A stretch of DNA of 64,000 bases, taken from contig CAKSLH010000004.1 in the NCBI GenBank assembly GCA_934466515.1, forward strand, positions 1-64,000, read 5' to 3'. Below the pieces are notes generated by a model. The model saw only the letters and a list, made by a program, of their open reading frames with translations. It searched no databases and had not been told where the DNA came from. Source of the stretch: an uncultured Eubacteriales bacterium (GTDB lineage Bacteria; Bacillota; Clostridia; Oscillospirales; Acutalibacteraceae). The stretch's first letter is position 1; each line of letters begins with the position of its first letter. A program made the translations under genes and the position numbers. This document shows, in pieces, positions 43,375 through 51,856 of this stretch.

Positions 43375-45252
43375 ATGAAATTAAGAGCGCCGAGTATACC
43401 TATAATAACAATCGATCCGTATACTTCCGTTTGGTTGCCGTCGGACAGATTAAACGATTGCGATACTGTCCACTGGACGGGAAAGGATATGCCGATAAGA
43501 GTTTATGCGAATATCAAAGATAAGGAATACATTCTTTTAGGCTCCGACGGAAAAACCGAAAAGGCAGAGCAAAAAAGCATAGATATTTCGGCTATGACGA
43601 CAACCGCCGAATTCAAAGCGGGAAATGCTGAAATTACACTTAAATTCACCGCACCGATGTTTTTGGACGATTTTAAAATGCTTTCAAGGCCTATAAACTA
43701 TTTAAGTGTTGACACAAATCTTGAAGATGTTATAATAAAGGTGTCTGTGGCAGAAGAAATCTGTCAGGATAAGCGCAGGCAGGCGGAAATGGTTATAGAT
43801 AAATTCTGTCTTGACGGCGGAATTGAAACAATTTCCATAAAAAGCGAGCAGCAGCCGGTTTTATTAAGATTCGGCGACGATGTGAGAATTGACTGGGGCT
43901 GTTTTTATCTTTCCTGCGAGGGTGCGGAGTCTGATTACAAAAGGATTTCCGACCGCGGTGCGGATACAATGTATGTAAGTCTGTCAAAGAAGCTTGAGAA
44001 TAAAAAGGCTTTATTCACATTCGCTTATGACGATATTAAGAGCATTGATTATTTTCATTCAAAACTACCCTCATTCTGGAATAAGGACGGAGCGAAAATC
44101 GAGGACGAAATAATATCTGCATATAGAAATTACAGAGAAATATTTAAAAAATCCGAGGAATTTTCAAATGAGCTTTATTCCTCCGCCGTTTCAAGCGGAG
44201 GGGATAAATATGCGCAGATTTTAAGCCTTGCCTACAGACAGGTGCTTGCGGCGCATAAGCTTGTTGTCGATACAAACGGAGATATTTTATACATATCAAA
44301 GGAATGCTTCTCAAACGGCTGTGCCGCAACCGTTGATGTAAGCTATCCGTCCGTTCCGCTGTTTTTAATTTATAATCCCGAGCTTGTAAAGGGAATGCTG
44401 AGACCTATTTTTAAATATGCGAAAAGCCCCGAATGGCCGCATGAATTTGCGCCTCACGATGTGGGAACCTATCCTATTCTTTGGGGTCAGACCTACGGCG
44501 GAACGATAAAGGATGTTCAGATGCCGATTGAAGAATGCGGAAATATGCTTATTATGACCGCTGCCGTATGCCTTGCCGAAAAGGATTATGGGTTTGCTGA
44601 GGAAAATTTTGATTTGCTTAAAAATTGGGCGGATTATCTTGTAAAATTCGGAGCAGACCCCGAAAATCAGCTCTGTACCGACGATTTTGCGGGGCATTCG
44701 GCGCATAACTGCAATCTGTCGGTTAAAGCGATAATGGCGATCGAGGCAATGTCGCTTATATGCAAGGGCCTTAAAATCGAAAACAGCTATCACGAAAAGG
44801 CTTCGGATATGGCTGAAGATTTTAAAGCAAGAGCCTTAAATCCCGACGGCAGTCTAAAGCTTGCATTTGATAAGGAAAACTCATTCAGCATGAAATATAA
44901 TCTTGTCTGGGATAAGGTTTTCGGGACAGATATTTTTGATAAGGAAACCGTTAAAAACGAATTTAATTCATATTTAAGCAAAATAAATCCTTACGGAATG
45001 CCGCTTGACTCAAGAGAAACCTATACAAAGTCCGACTGGCTTGTATGGACGGCGGTTCTGTCGGAGACAAAAGAGGATTTTGAAAGGTTTACCGAGCCTC
45101 TTTTCAATGCGTATAATTATTCAAAATCGAGAGTTCCGCTGAACGACTGGTACGATTCTGTCACCGCTATACAATGTGCTTTCCAGCACCGTTCTGTTCA
45201 GGGCGGACTCTTTATGAAAATTCTTTGCGACAGCGAAAAATTAAAGGCTTAA
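43375..45252 (+). CDS. Glutaminase-A-like family protein (DUF4965/DUF1793)
   Basis: This 625-residue cytoplasmic protein starts LRAPSIPIITIDPYTSVWLP, typical of DUF4965/DUF5127/DUF1793 proteins annotated as glutaminase A-like. It has a beta-rich N-terminal part (about 1-240) and an (alpha/alpha)6 barrel (about 260-620) with SKECFSNGCAATVDVSYPSVPL and PHDVGTYPILWGQ. True glutaminase activity has been shown for few members; here, amid glycosidases, a glycoside hydrolase role is more likely. AAGGAGAA precedes the ATG. Confidence 0.8.
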   Translation: MKLRAPSIPIITIDPYTSVWLPSDRLNDCDTVHWTGKDMPIRVYANIKDKEYILLGSDGKTEKAEQKSIDISAMTTTAEFKAGNAEITLKFTAPMFLDDFKMLSRPINYLSVDTNLEDVIIKVSVAEEICQDKRRQAEMVIDKFCLDGGIETISIKSEQQPVLLRFGDDVRIDWGCFYLSCEGAESDYKRISDRGADTMYVSLSKKLENKKALFTFAYDDIKSIDYFHSKLPSFWNKDGAKIEDEIISAYRNYREIFKKSEEFSNELYSSAVSSGGDKYAQILSLAYRQVLAAHKLVVDTNGDILYISKECFSNGCAATVDVSYPSVPLFLIYNPELVKGMLRPIFKYAKSPEWPHEFAPHDVGTYPILWGQTYGGTIKDVQMPIEECGNMLIMTAAVCLAEKDYGFAEENFDLLKNWADYLVKFGADPENQLCTDDFAGHSAHNCNLSVKAIMAIEAMSLICKGLKIENSYHEKASDMAEDFKARALNPDGSLKLAFDKENSFSMKYNLVWDKVFGTDIFDKETVKNEFNSYLSKINPYGMPLDSRETYTKSDWLVWTAVLSETKEDFERFTEPLFNAYNYSKSRVPLNDWYDSVTAIQCAFQHRSVQGGLFMKILCDSEKLKA

Positions 45253-45281
45253 AATTTTAAAAGTAAAGAGGACGCCGTTAA

Positions 45282-47438
45282 ATGAAAGAAACCGAATTAA
45301 AAAAACTGCTTGATTCCATGACGCTTGAAGAAAAGCTTTGTCAGATGACGCAGTGTGAGCCTCTGAAAGCGGACGAGGAAAAATCGCTCGGAGTAAATCC
45401 CGATATTAAAACCAAGGGACTTACCGAAAAGCAGTATTATTCCGTCGGCAGTATGATAGTATATGTGCCTAAAGCCGCAGATTTAAGAAGAGTTCAAAAA
45501 GAGCATTTAAAGCACGATCCTCATAAAATTCCGCTTTTATTCATGTCGGACGTTCTTCACGGAAAAGAGACTGTTTTCCCGATTCCGCTTGCGATGGGCT
45601 GTTCATTTAATACCGAGCTTTTAAAGGAGTGCTATGAGGTTTCGGCAGAGGAATGCGCGGCTTCTGGCGTGCATACCGTGTTTGCGCCGGCAATAGACCT
45701 TTCGCGCGACGCACGGTGGGGCAGAAGCATGGAAAGCTTCGGAGAGGATCCCTGCCTTTCTTCGCGCATGGCAGGCGCGGCGGTAAAAGGCTTTCAGGGA
45801 GATAGCGATAATATTGACGAAAATCATGTTTCCTGCTGTGCTAAGCATTATTTGGGCTACGGCGCCGTAACAGGCGGCAGAGATTATAACTGCGCCGAGA
45901 TTTCGGATAACGAGCTTTATAATTATTATCTTCCTTCCTTTAAAGCAGCGGTTGAAAATAATGTCAGTATGATTATGACCTCGTTTAACACCTTGAACGG
46001 CGTGCCGATGACCGTAAACGAGCATGCAAACAGGCAAATTCTGCGCGGGGATTTAGGGTTTGACGGGGTCTTGATTTCCGACTACAATTCTTTAGGCGAA
46101 TGTGAAAACCACGGGATTTCTTCAAGCTCTGAAAAGCTTGCGGAGCTTGGAATAAAGGCAACTCTTGATATAGAAATGATGAACACGCTGATTTTAAATA
46201 ACGGCGAGAAATTAGTTGAAATCGGAGCCGTAGACGAAGAATATATTGACAGCGCAGTTTTAAGAATTTTAAGGCTTAAAAACAGATTGGGACTTTTCGA
46301 GGACCCATTTAAGGGACTGAGCGAGGAAAAAGAAGAAAGCTTCTTTAATAATTTGAAAAACAGGGAAAAATCAAGAGAAATCGCCGAGCAGAGCGCTGTG
46401 TTGCTTAAAAACAGCGGTGCTTTGCCGATTGATAAAAATGAAAAAATCGGACTTTGCGGACCTCTCAGCGTAAGCAGCGAGGTAGGCGGAGAATGGGCGT
46501 TTTCCATGCAAAGACCAAATAATGTTTCCCTTTTCGATGGAATAAGCAATATTATAGGCAAAGATAATATTATTCTTTCAAAAACAGATAAAATTTACAG
46601 GATAGAGGATATTGACTCAAAGGAAAAAGAGGATATCCCGTATCCCGAAAGCATAAATGAATTTGAAAACTGCAAAACCTGTATAATAGCCGTCGGCGAG
46701 CACATGGGCGATACAGGCGAGGCATCTTCTAAAACAAATATAAGGCTTACAAAAAATCAAGCCGAGCTTGTTAAAAAAATAAAGCAGTCAGGGAAGAAAA
46801 CGGTCGTTGTCGTATTTTCGGGAAGACCGCTTGATATCTTGGATATCGAGCCTTACAGCGACGCTTTAATTTATGCGTGGTATTTAGGCTGCGAATCGGG
46901 GAACGCACTTGCAAGGCTGATTTTCGGTCTTTCAAATCCGAGCGGAAAGCTTGCGATGAGCCTGCCGAGATGCGTCGGACAATGCCCGATTTATTATAAT
47001 TACCTTAACACCGGCAGACCCTATCATAAATTGAACCGCTTTTCCTGCGGATATACCGACTGTGTGAATTCGCCGTTATATTCCTTTGGCTTCGGATTAA
47101 GCTATTCGGAATTTAAGTATGAAAATATATATGTAGGTGAAAATGAAATTAACCTTAAGGTTAAAAATACCGGCGATTTTGACGGTTTTGAAACGGTTCA
47201 GCTTTATGTAAGTCTTAAAGACACCTCGGTTTCTCAGCCGGTTAAAGCCTTAAAGGATTTTAAGAAAATATTCTTAAAATCAGGTGAGGAAAAGGAAATA
47301 ACCTTTAAAATAAATAAAGATATGTTTTCATTTTATAAAAATAAGGTCAAAACTCTTGAAAATTGTTCGGCTTCGCTGTTCTTGAGAGCGCAAAGCGGCG
47401 AATTTATCAAGATTTCGGATATTGAGGTAAAGTTATGA
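45282..47438 (+). CDS. GH3-family glycosidase
   Basis: This 718-residue enzyme has the GH3 TIM barrel (about 20-345), the catalytic nucleophile D267 in GVLISDYNS, an alpha/beta sandwich (about 375-600) and a C-terminal fibronectin-III-like domain (about 610-718). KHYLGYGAVTGGRDYNCAEIS and SFNTLNGVPMTVNEH are family motifs. GH3 enzymes release terminal glucose, xylose or arabinose, so the substrate is open. It has no signal peptide. The stop overlaps the next start by four bases (ATGA). Confidence 0.93.
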   Translation: MKETELKKLLDSMTLEEKLCQMTQCEPLKADEEKSLGVNPDIKTKGLTEKQYYSVGSMIVYVPKAADLRRVQKEHLKHDPHKIPLLFMSDVLHGKETVFPIPLAMGCSFNTELLKECYEVSAEECAASGVHTVFAPAIDLSRDARWGRSMESFGEDPCLSSRMAGAAVKGFQGDSDNIDENHVSCCAKHYLGYGAVTGGRDYNCAEISDNELYNYYLPSFKAAVENNVSMIMTSFNTLNGVPMTVNEHANRQILRGDLGFDGVLISDYNSLGECENHGISSSSEKLAELGIKATLDIEMMNTLILNNGEKLVEIGAVDEEYIDSAVLRILRLKNRLGLFEDPFKGLSEEKEESFFNNLKNREKSREIAEQSAVLLKNSGALPIDKNEKIGLCGPLSVSSEVGGEWAFSMQRPNNVSLFDGISNIIGKDNIILSKTDKIYRIEDIDSKEKEDIPYPESINEFENCKTCIIAVGEHMGDTGEASSKTNIRLTKNQAELVKKIKQSGKKTVVVVFSGRPLDILDIEPYSDALIYAWYLGCESGNALARLIFGLSNPSGKLAMSLPRCVGQCPIYYNYLNTGRPYHKLNRFSCGYTDCVNSPLYSFGFGLSYSEFKYENIYVGENEINLKVKNTGDFDGFETVQLYVSLKDTSVSQPVKALKDFKKIFLKSGEEKEITFKINKDMFSFYKNKVKTLENCSASLFLRAQSGEFIKISDIEVKL

Positions 47439-48697
47439 CAAAATATGATGTTATAGTCGCAGGCGGCGGCTTTGCAGGGGTTTGCGCGGCGGTAAGCGCG
47501 GCGAGACTCGGCGCTAAAACGCTTATTATCGAAAAATCGGGCAGCTTCGGCGGAGCGGCTTCAAACTCCTTGGTGCTTCCCTTTATGCGCTATTTTACCG
47601 ATGTTAAAAATGAGGACGGCACCAAAAGCAAATTATATCTCGTTCAGGGCATTTTCAGGGAAATTGTCGAAAGGGCTAAAGGAAACGAGGTCGGAGCCGA
47701 CACATTTTTTAATACCGATTATATGAAATATGCTTTAGACCGCATTGTAACCGAAAGCGGAGCGGATATTCTGTTTCATTCTTATATCACCGCCGTTAAT
47801 TCCGAGGGCAGAAAATTAAAATCCGTTGAGGTAAGCTCGGCTAATGGCAAGCACACATTTTGCGCCGATTATTTTATTGACGCTACCGGAGACGCAAATC
47901 TTTCCTTCCTTGCGGGAAATTCCTTAAGGCTCGGCAGAGACTCTGACTCCTTATGCCAGCCGATGACCCTTTGCTTTCGCATAACGGGCGTTTCATTTAA
48001 GGAGTTTTTCTCACATTATTCCGAAATTCAGGCGCTTTATAAGGAATTTAAGGATAAGGGCAAGCTTAAAAATCCGAGAGAGGATATTTTGGTTTTTGAC
48101 ACCGCGAATGAAAATATTATCCATTTTAATTCAACACGAATAATAAAGCTCAACCCAACCGACCCGTTCGATTTAAGCAGGGCGGAAATTGAGGGCAGAG
48201 AGCAGATGATAGAGCTTGTTGAATTTTTGAAGAACAATTTTGAATTTTTGAAAAATATCAGTATTGTATCAAGCGCATCCGAAATCGGAATAAGAGAAAG
48301 CAGAATGATAAACGGCGAGCATATTTTAACAGGAGACGAGCTTGTCGCGACAACTAAATTTTATGATGCGGTAGCCGCGGGCGATTATGATATTGATATC
48401 CATAATCCCGAAGGCACGGGCACCTCGCACCATTATTTTGAGGCGGGAACTTATTATACGATTCCGTTAAGAAGCCTTATCGCGTCCGATTTCGATAATC
48501 TTCTTGCGGCAGGCAGATGTATTTCGTGCGACCATGAGGCGCAGGCGTCTGTAAGAATTATGCCTATCTGCGCCGCCACAGGACATGCGGCAGGCGCTGC
48601 CGCCGCAATTGCCGCAAAGGATAGCGTTGCCTTAAAGGACATAGATTATAAATCCGTTCAAAAAGCGCTTTTAAATCAGGACGCGTTTATAGGATAA
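47435..48697 (+). CDS. FAD-dependent oxidoreductase
   Basis: This 420-residue flavoprotein starts with the Rossmann motif VAGGGFAGVCAAVSAARLG and the acidic end IIEK. It has ATGDANLSFLAG and, near the end, LLAAGRCISCDHEAQASVRIMPICAATGHAAGAAAA, typical of the FAD_oxidored (PF12831) family, often found in polysaccharide-use operons of gut anaerobes. The substrate is unknown; a sugar or sugar-acid oxidation is possible. It overlaps the GH3 gene by four bases, so the two are coupled. Confidence 0.88.
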   Translation: MTKYDVIVAGGGFAGVCAAVSAARLGAKTLIIEKSGSFGGAASNSLVLPFMRYFTDVKNEDGTKSKLYLVQGIFREIVERAKGNEVGADTFFNTDYMKYALDRIVTESGADILFHSYITAVNSEGRKLKSVEVSSANGKHTFCADYFIDATGDANLSFLAGNSLRLGRDSDSLCQPMTLCFRITGVSFKEFFSHYSEIQALYKEFKDKGKLKNPREDILVFDTANENIIHFNSTRIIKLNPTDPFDLSRAEIEGREQMIELVEFLKNNFEFLKNISIVSSASEIGIRESRMINGEHILTGDELVATTKFYDAVAAGDYDIDIHNPEGTGTSHHYFEAGTYYTIPLRSLIASDFDNLLAAGRCISCDHEAQASVRIMPICAATGHAAGAAAAIAAKDSVALKDIDYKSVQKALLNQDAFIG

Positions 48698-48758
48698 ATA
48701 GGTGTAAAATAAAATTAAAATTATATTGCCAAAGCTTTTGAGGCTGAAAGAGGTTTAT

Positions 48759-50399
48759 ATGCAATTTGATTCAAACAGAGTTTCACTGAGTCTTAGAGAT
48801 TCATATTTTACGGTAAATAAAAATGAAGACGGGAATTATATTTTATCGTCCTTAGAGGACAGAACAAGTAATAAAGCTTTGTTTGCCTTTGAAGATACAA
48901 AGGATTTTACCGTTTCTGTATCGGAAGAATGTATAAGTCTTAAAAACGGAGCAAAAAGTCTTGATATCACATTTTATGATGGATTTTATGCGGTTTTAAA
49001 GGGTAATTTTCCTCTTAGGCTTTTATATGACGACAGGTGCGGTTATAAGGCGCATACTGCTGTCAGCGAGGGCGGGAAAATAAGAATATGCGATGTTAAG
49101 ACCAACAGCTTTATTTGGCTTAAAGGTGTAAACGGCTCGCTTAAGCTTAACAGCAGTTGGATAGAAAACAAAATAAACAGCGCAGATGTTTCGGTTGAAG
49201 CCGAAACGGAAAACGGCGGATTTGAAATAATAGTTTATAAGACTAAAAGTATCGGCACTGCGGATATCTGCTGTCCGTCCTTTGAAGAATGCTGTGATAT
49301 AAAAAGAAGCGATTTTAAAATTTGGTGCGATAAAATGAACGCTCAAAGTGAAATCGAAAAGGAAACCGCTTTTGTTCTTTGGCAAAATATTGTTGCTCCC
49401 TTGGGTCTTTATAAGCAGGAAGCGATTTTGTGTAATAAAACTCACATGAACGCTGTTTGGGGCTGGGATAATTGCTTTCATGCCCTCGGTGTGGCAAAAG
49501 CATTTCCTAAGCTTGCGTTTTATCAGCTTATGCTGATATTTGAAAATGCCGATGAAAGCGGCGCGCTTCCCGATTCCGTCACCCCGTATAAAGTCGAATT
49601 CGGATTTACAAAACCGCCCGTTCATTCATTTATCTATGAAATGCTGATGGAAAGAAATCCGTTTTTCTGTGAAAAAGAGCAGATTGAAAAGATTTATAAG
49701 CCGTTGTGCAAAAATTTTAAATGGTGGACTTCGGCTAGACTTAACGCTCCGGTATATTGGCACGGAAACGAATCGGGCGCGGATAACGCAACCTGCTTTG
49801 ATAAGTTTTCTTCAGTGAAATCTCCCGATTTATATGCAATGCTTTCGTACACTGCGAAAATGCTTTCAAAATTTGCGGAAATTTTGGATGAAAAAGCTGA
49901 GTCAGAGTATTATTTAAAAAAATATTACGAGCTCGGCAAAAATGTTGAAACAATGTTTTTTGACGGCGAAAGCTTTTTTGTTCTGCCGACAGACGATTTT
50001 AAGCCGTTTTATTCAAAAAGTCTTTTGCCCCTGCAATGCGTGGTTGTTTCCGAGCTGTTGTCAAATGAATGTAAAGAAAAGACCTTTAAGCTCTTGAAAA
50101 ACGAATTTATCGGGGATTTCGGAATAACAAGCGAAGCCTTTACGAGTGAAAAGCATGTTGACGGACAGTGGAATTCCTATTGGCGCGGTTCGGTTTGGGG
50201 CTGTCAGCAGGTAATATTTGCCCAAGCGGCTAAAAAAGCCGGATATTTAGATATCGCAAAGAAAATTGCGAATGGATATAAAAAATCGCTTGAAATCGGC
50301 GGAAGCGCAGAAAACAGCAATTCTTTAAACGGAAGCGGAAACTGCGCGAAAGCTTTTTCGTGGTCGGCAGCCGCTATGTTTAGTCTTGACAAATTTTAA
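48759..50399 (+). CDS. Glycogen-debranching/trehalase-like (alpha/alpha)6 glycosidase (MGH1 type)
   Basis: This 546-residue enzyme has a small beta domain (about 1-180) and an (alpha/alpha)6 barrel with AVWGWDNCFHALGVAKAF, SGALPDSVTPYK, NESGADNATCFD and WNSYWRGSVWGCQQVIFAQ, matching the MGH1/GH63-like group (glucosylglycerate or mannosylglycerate hydrolases and related). The start at 48759 is preferred because AAAGAGG is five to eleven bases upstream; a longer frame from 48726 has none. It is the last gene before the TPP promoter, and the -35 box of that promoter is in its last codons. Confidence 0.8.
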   Translation: MQFDSNRVSLSLRDSYFTVNKNEDGNYILSSLEDRTSNKALFAFEDTKDFTVSVSEECISLKNGAKSLDITFYDGFYAVLKGNFPLRLLYDDRCGYKAHTAVSEGGKIRICDVKTNSFIWLKGVNGSLKLNSSWIENKINSADVSVEAETENGGFEIIVYKTKSIGTADICCPSFEECCDIKRSDFKIWCDKMNAQSEIEKETAFVLWQNIVAPLGLYKQEAILCNKTHMNAVWGWDNCFHALGVAKAFPKLAFYQLMLIFENADESGALPDSVTPYKVEFGFTKPPVHSFIYEMLMERNPFFCEKEQIEKIYKPLCKNFKWWTSARLNAPVYWHGNESGADNATCFDKFSSVKSPDLYAMLSYTAKMLSKFAEILDEKAESEYYLKKYYELGKNVETMFFDGESFFVLPTDDFKPFYSKSLLPLQCVVVSELLSNECKEKTFKLLKNEFIGDFGITSEAFTSEKHVDGQWNSYWRGSVWGCQQVIFAQAAKKAGYLDIAKKIANGYKKSLEIGGSAENSNSLNGSGNCAKAFSWSAAAMFSLDKF

Positions 50400-50413
50400 A
50401 AACAGAGTATAAT
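50386..50413 (+). promoter_or_regulatory. Promoter of the TPP-riboswitch operon
   Basis: TTGACA (50386-50391) and TATAAT (50408-50413) are spaced by 16 bases. The -35 box lies inside the end of the preceding glycosidase gene. Confidence 0.85.
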
Positions 50414-50430
50414 GAAATCAAACTTAAAAA

Positions 50431-50516
50431 TCACGGGAGCTCGATAACTCGGGCTGAGAGGAAGCCGTTTTGCTTCGACCGATAACCTGATGCGGATAAT
50501 GCCGCCGTAGGAAAAA
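50431..50516 (+). promoter_or_regulatory. TPP riboswitch (THI element)
   Basis: The element has the conserved core GGGCTGAGAGG, a short P3 hairpin (GAAGCC/GCTTC), then ACCGATAACCTGATGCGGATAAT, GCCG and CGTAGGAA. These are the two sensor arms for the pyrimidine and pyrophosphate of thiamine pyrophosphate. It precedes thiT, a thiamine uptake gene, and an intrinsic terminator follows. Confidence 0.96.
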
Positions 50517-50531
50517 TACAGTTGTTTTTCG

Positions 50532-50557
50532 CCGCAGGTTATCGCCTGCGGTTTTTT
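50532..50557 (+). terminator. TPP riboswitch terminator
   Basis: CCGCAGG (50532-50538) pairs with CCTGCGG (50545-50551), followed by TTTTTT. The left arm and loop CAGGTTATCG (50535-50544) are the exact complement of CGATAACCTG in the aptamer (50480-50489), giving a clear competing pairing for ON/OFF control. Confidence 0.9.
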
Positions 50558-50580
50558 ATTTAAAAAAGGGGAAATAAATT

Positions 50581-51171
50581 ATGACAAATCTTCAGCAAAA
50601 ACCGATTTACAAGATATGCACTGCCGCGGTTTTGATCGCGCTTTCAACCGTGCTCAGCCTTATCAAGGTTTTCGAAATGCCTCTCGGCGGCTCGATAACC
50701 CTGCTTTCCATGGTGCCCGTATGCCTTATTTCTATTATGTACGGACCCGTGTTCGCTATCGCACCTTGTATGATTTACGGCGCAATTCAAATGCTTTTGG
50801 GCAATCCGTTTTCTTGGGGACTCACTCCAGCTACCCTTATCGGCTGTATCGCGTTTGACTATATTATCGCTTTCGGCGTTCTTTGCACGGCAGGTCTTTT
50901 CCGTGAAAAAGGCTTTAAAGGAATAGTTTGCGGAATTGTTTTCGCTTGCGCGCTGAGATTTTTTTCACATTTTATATCCGGTGTGGTTTTCTTTGCAAAC
51001 TTAGAACAGTTTAAGCTTTTCGGAAATACCTTCGTTAATCATCCTGTTCTTTATTCGGTTTGCTATAACGGCTTTTATATGCTCCCTGAAACCGTGCTTA
51101 CAGTGCTTTGCTCAATTCCGCTCTTTAAAACAAAGGCAATAAAGAGGTTTTTGCTCGGTGAAAAGCAGTAA
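50581..51171 (+). CDS. thiT: Thiamine ECF transporter substrate component ThiT
   Basis: This 196-residue membrane protein has six hydrophobic segments and the ThiT pattern (LIALSTVLSLIKVFEMPLGGSITLLSMVP, FSWGLTPATL region, FISGVVFF). It captures thiamine outside and is coupled to a shared ECF energy module, not encoded here. The TPP riboswitch directly upstream confirms the thiamine link. AAAGGGGAAATAA precedes the ATG. Confidence 0.93.
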   Translation: MTNLQQKPIYKICTAAVLIALSTVLSLIKVFEMPLGGSITLLSMVPVCLISIMYGPVFAIAPCMIYGAIQMLLGNPFSWGLTPATLIGCIAFDYIIAFGVLCTAGLFREKGFKGIVCGIVFACALRFFSHFISGVVFFANLEQFKLFGNTFVNHPVLYSVCYNGFYMLPETVLTVLCSIPLFKTKAIKRFLLGEKQ

Positions 51172-51799
51172 AACAATAATTTTCGGTGCGCTTGATGTAA
51201 ATGCGCTCAGATTTGAAATAAATTCGGACGATACCGTTATCGCCTGCGATAAGGGCGTTTTAAACTGCGAAAAATTAGGCGTTAGACCCGATAAAATAAT
51301 AGGGGATTTCGATTCCTTAGGCTTTGTGCCGGACGGCGAAAATGTCACGGTGCTTCCCGTAAGTAAGGACGAAACCGATGTCGGCTTCGCCCTTAGAACC
51401 GCTTTTTTAAACGGAAGCCGCGAAATTTATGTTTACGGTGCCGTCGGAGAAAAGCTTGACCATAGCCTGGCTAATATTTCTCTTTGCGCGTCTTATGTTA
51501 AAAAGGGCGCAAGGGTTGTGTTTTTCGGAGAGGATATGGATTTTACCTGCATATCGCCCGAAATTCCGCTTGAATTTTCCGAGGCTCTAAGCTGCGGAAG
51601 GCTTTCGGTTTTCGCACTCAGTGAGTGCAAAGACATAAATATAATTAACGCCGAATATCCGCTTGAAAATGCAAAACTTGACCCGCTTTTTCCTTTGGGT
51701 GTAAGCAATGCCTTTATAGAAAAGAAAAAGACGCAAATTTACTTAAAAAGCGGACTTGCCTTGGCGGTCTGGGACAATAAAAGCAGTTCAATATTATAA
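51158..51799 (+). CDS. thiN: Thiamine pyrophosphokinase
   Basis: This 213-residue enzyme turns thiamine into TPP with ATP. It has AIDAD-type start VIACDKGVLNC, RPDKIIGDFDSLG with the ATP/thiamine residues, KDETDVGFAL and GAVGEKLDHSLANI. It overlaps thiT by 14 bases (GTG start with AAAGAGG upstream), so uptake and pyrophosphorylation are coupled. Product TPP feeds back on the riboswitch. Confidence 0.93.
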   Translation: MKSSKTIIFGALDVNALRFEINSDDTVIACDKGVLNCEKLGVRPDKIIGDFDSLGFVPDGENVTVLPVSKDETDVGFALRTAFLNGSREIYVYGAVGEKLDHSLANISLCASYVKKGARVVFFGEDMDFTCISPEIPLEFSEALSCGRLSVFALSECKDINIINAEYPLENAKLDPLFPLGVSNAFIEKKKTQIYLKSGLALAVWDNKSSSIL

Positions 51800-51804
51800 T
51801 ATTC

Positions 51805-51840
51805 AACCCCGTAAATTCTAGACTTAGAATTTACGGGGTT
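51805..51840. terminator. Bidirectional terminator between thiN and yesM-type kinase
   Basis: AACCCCGTAAATTCTA (51805-51820) and TAGAATTTACGGGGTT (51825-51840) form a perfect 16-base stem with a GACT loop, followed by GTTTTGTCTGTT on the plus strand. It separates the two convergent units. Confidence 0.85.
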
Positions 51841-51856
51841 GTTTTGTCTGTTGTCT

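Noticed and set aside
49023..49625. 200-residue minus-strand frame opposite the MGH1-type enzyme
   Set aside because: It overlaps a clear enzyme gene, has no ribosome site and no recognisable motif.
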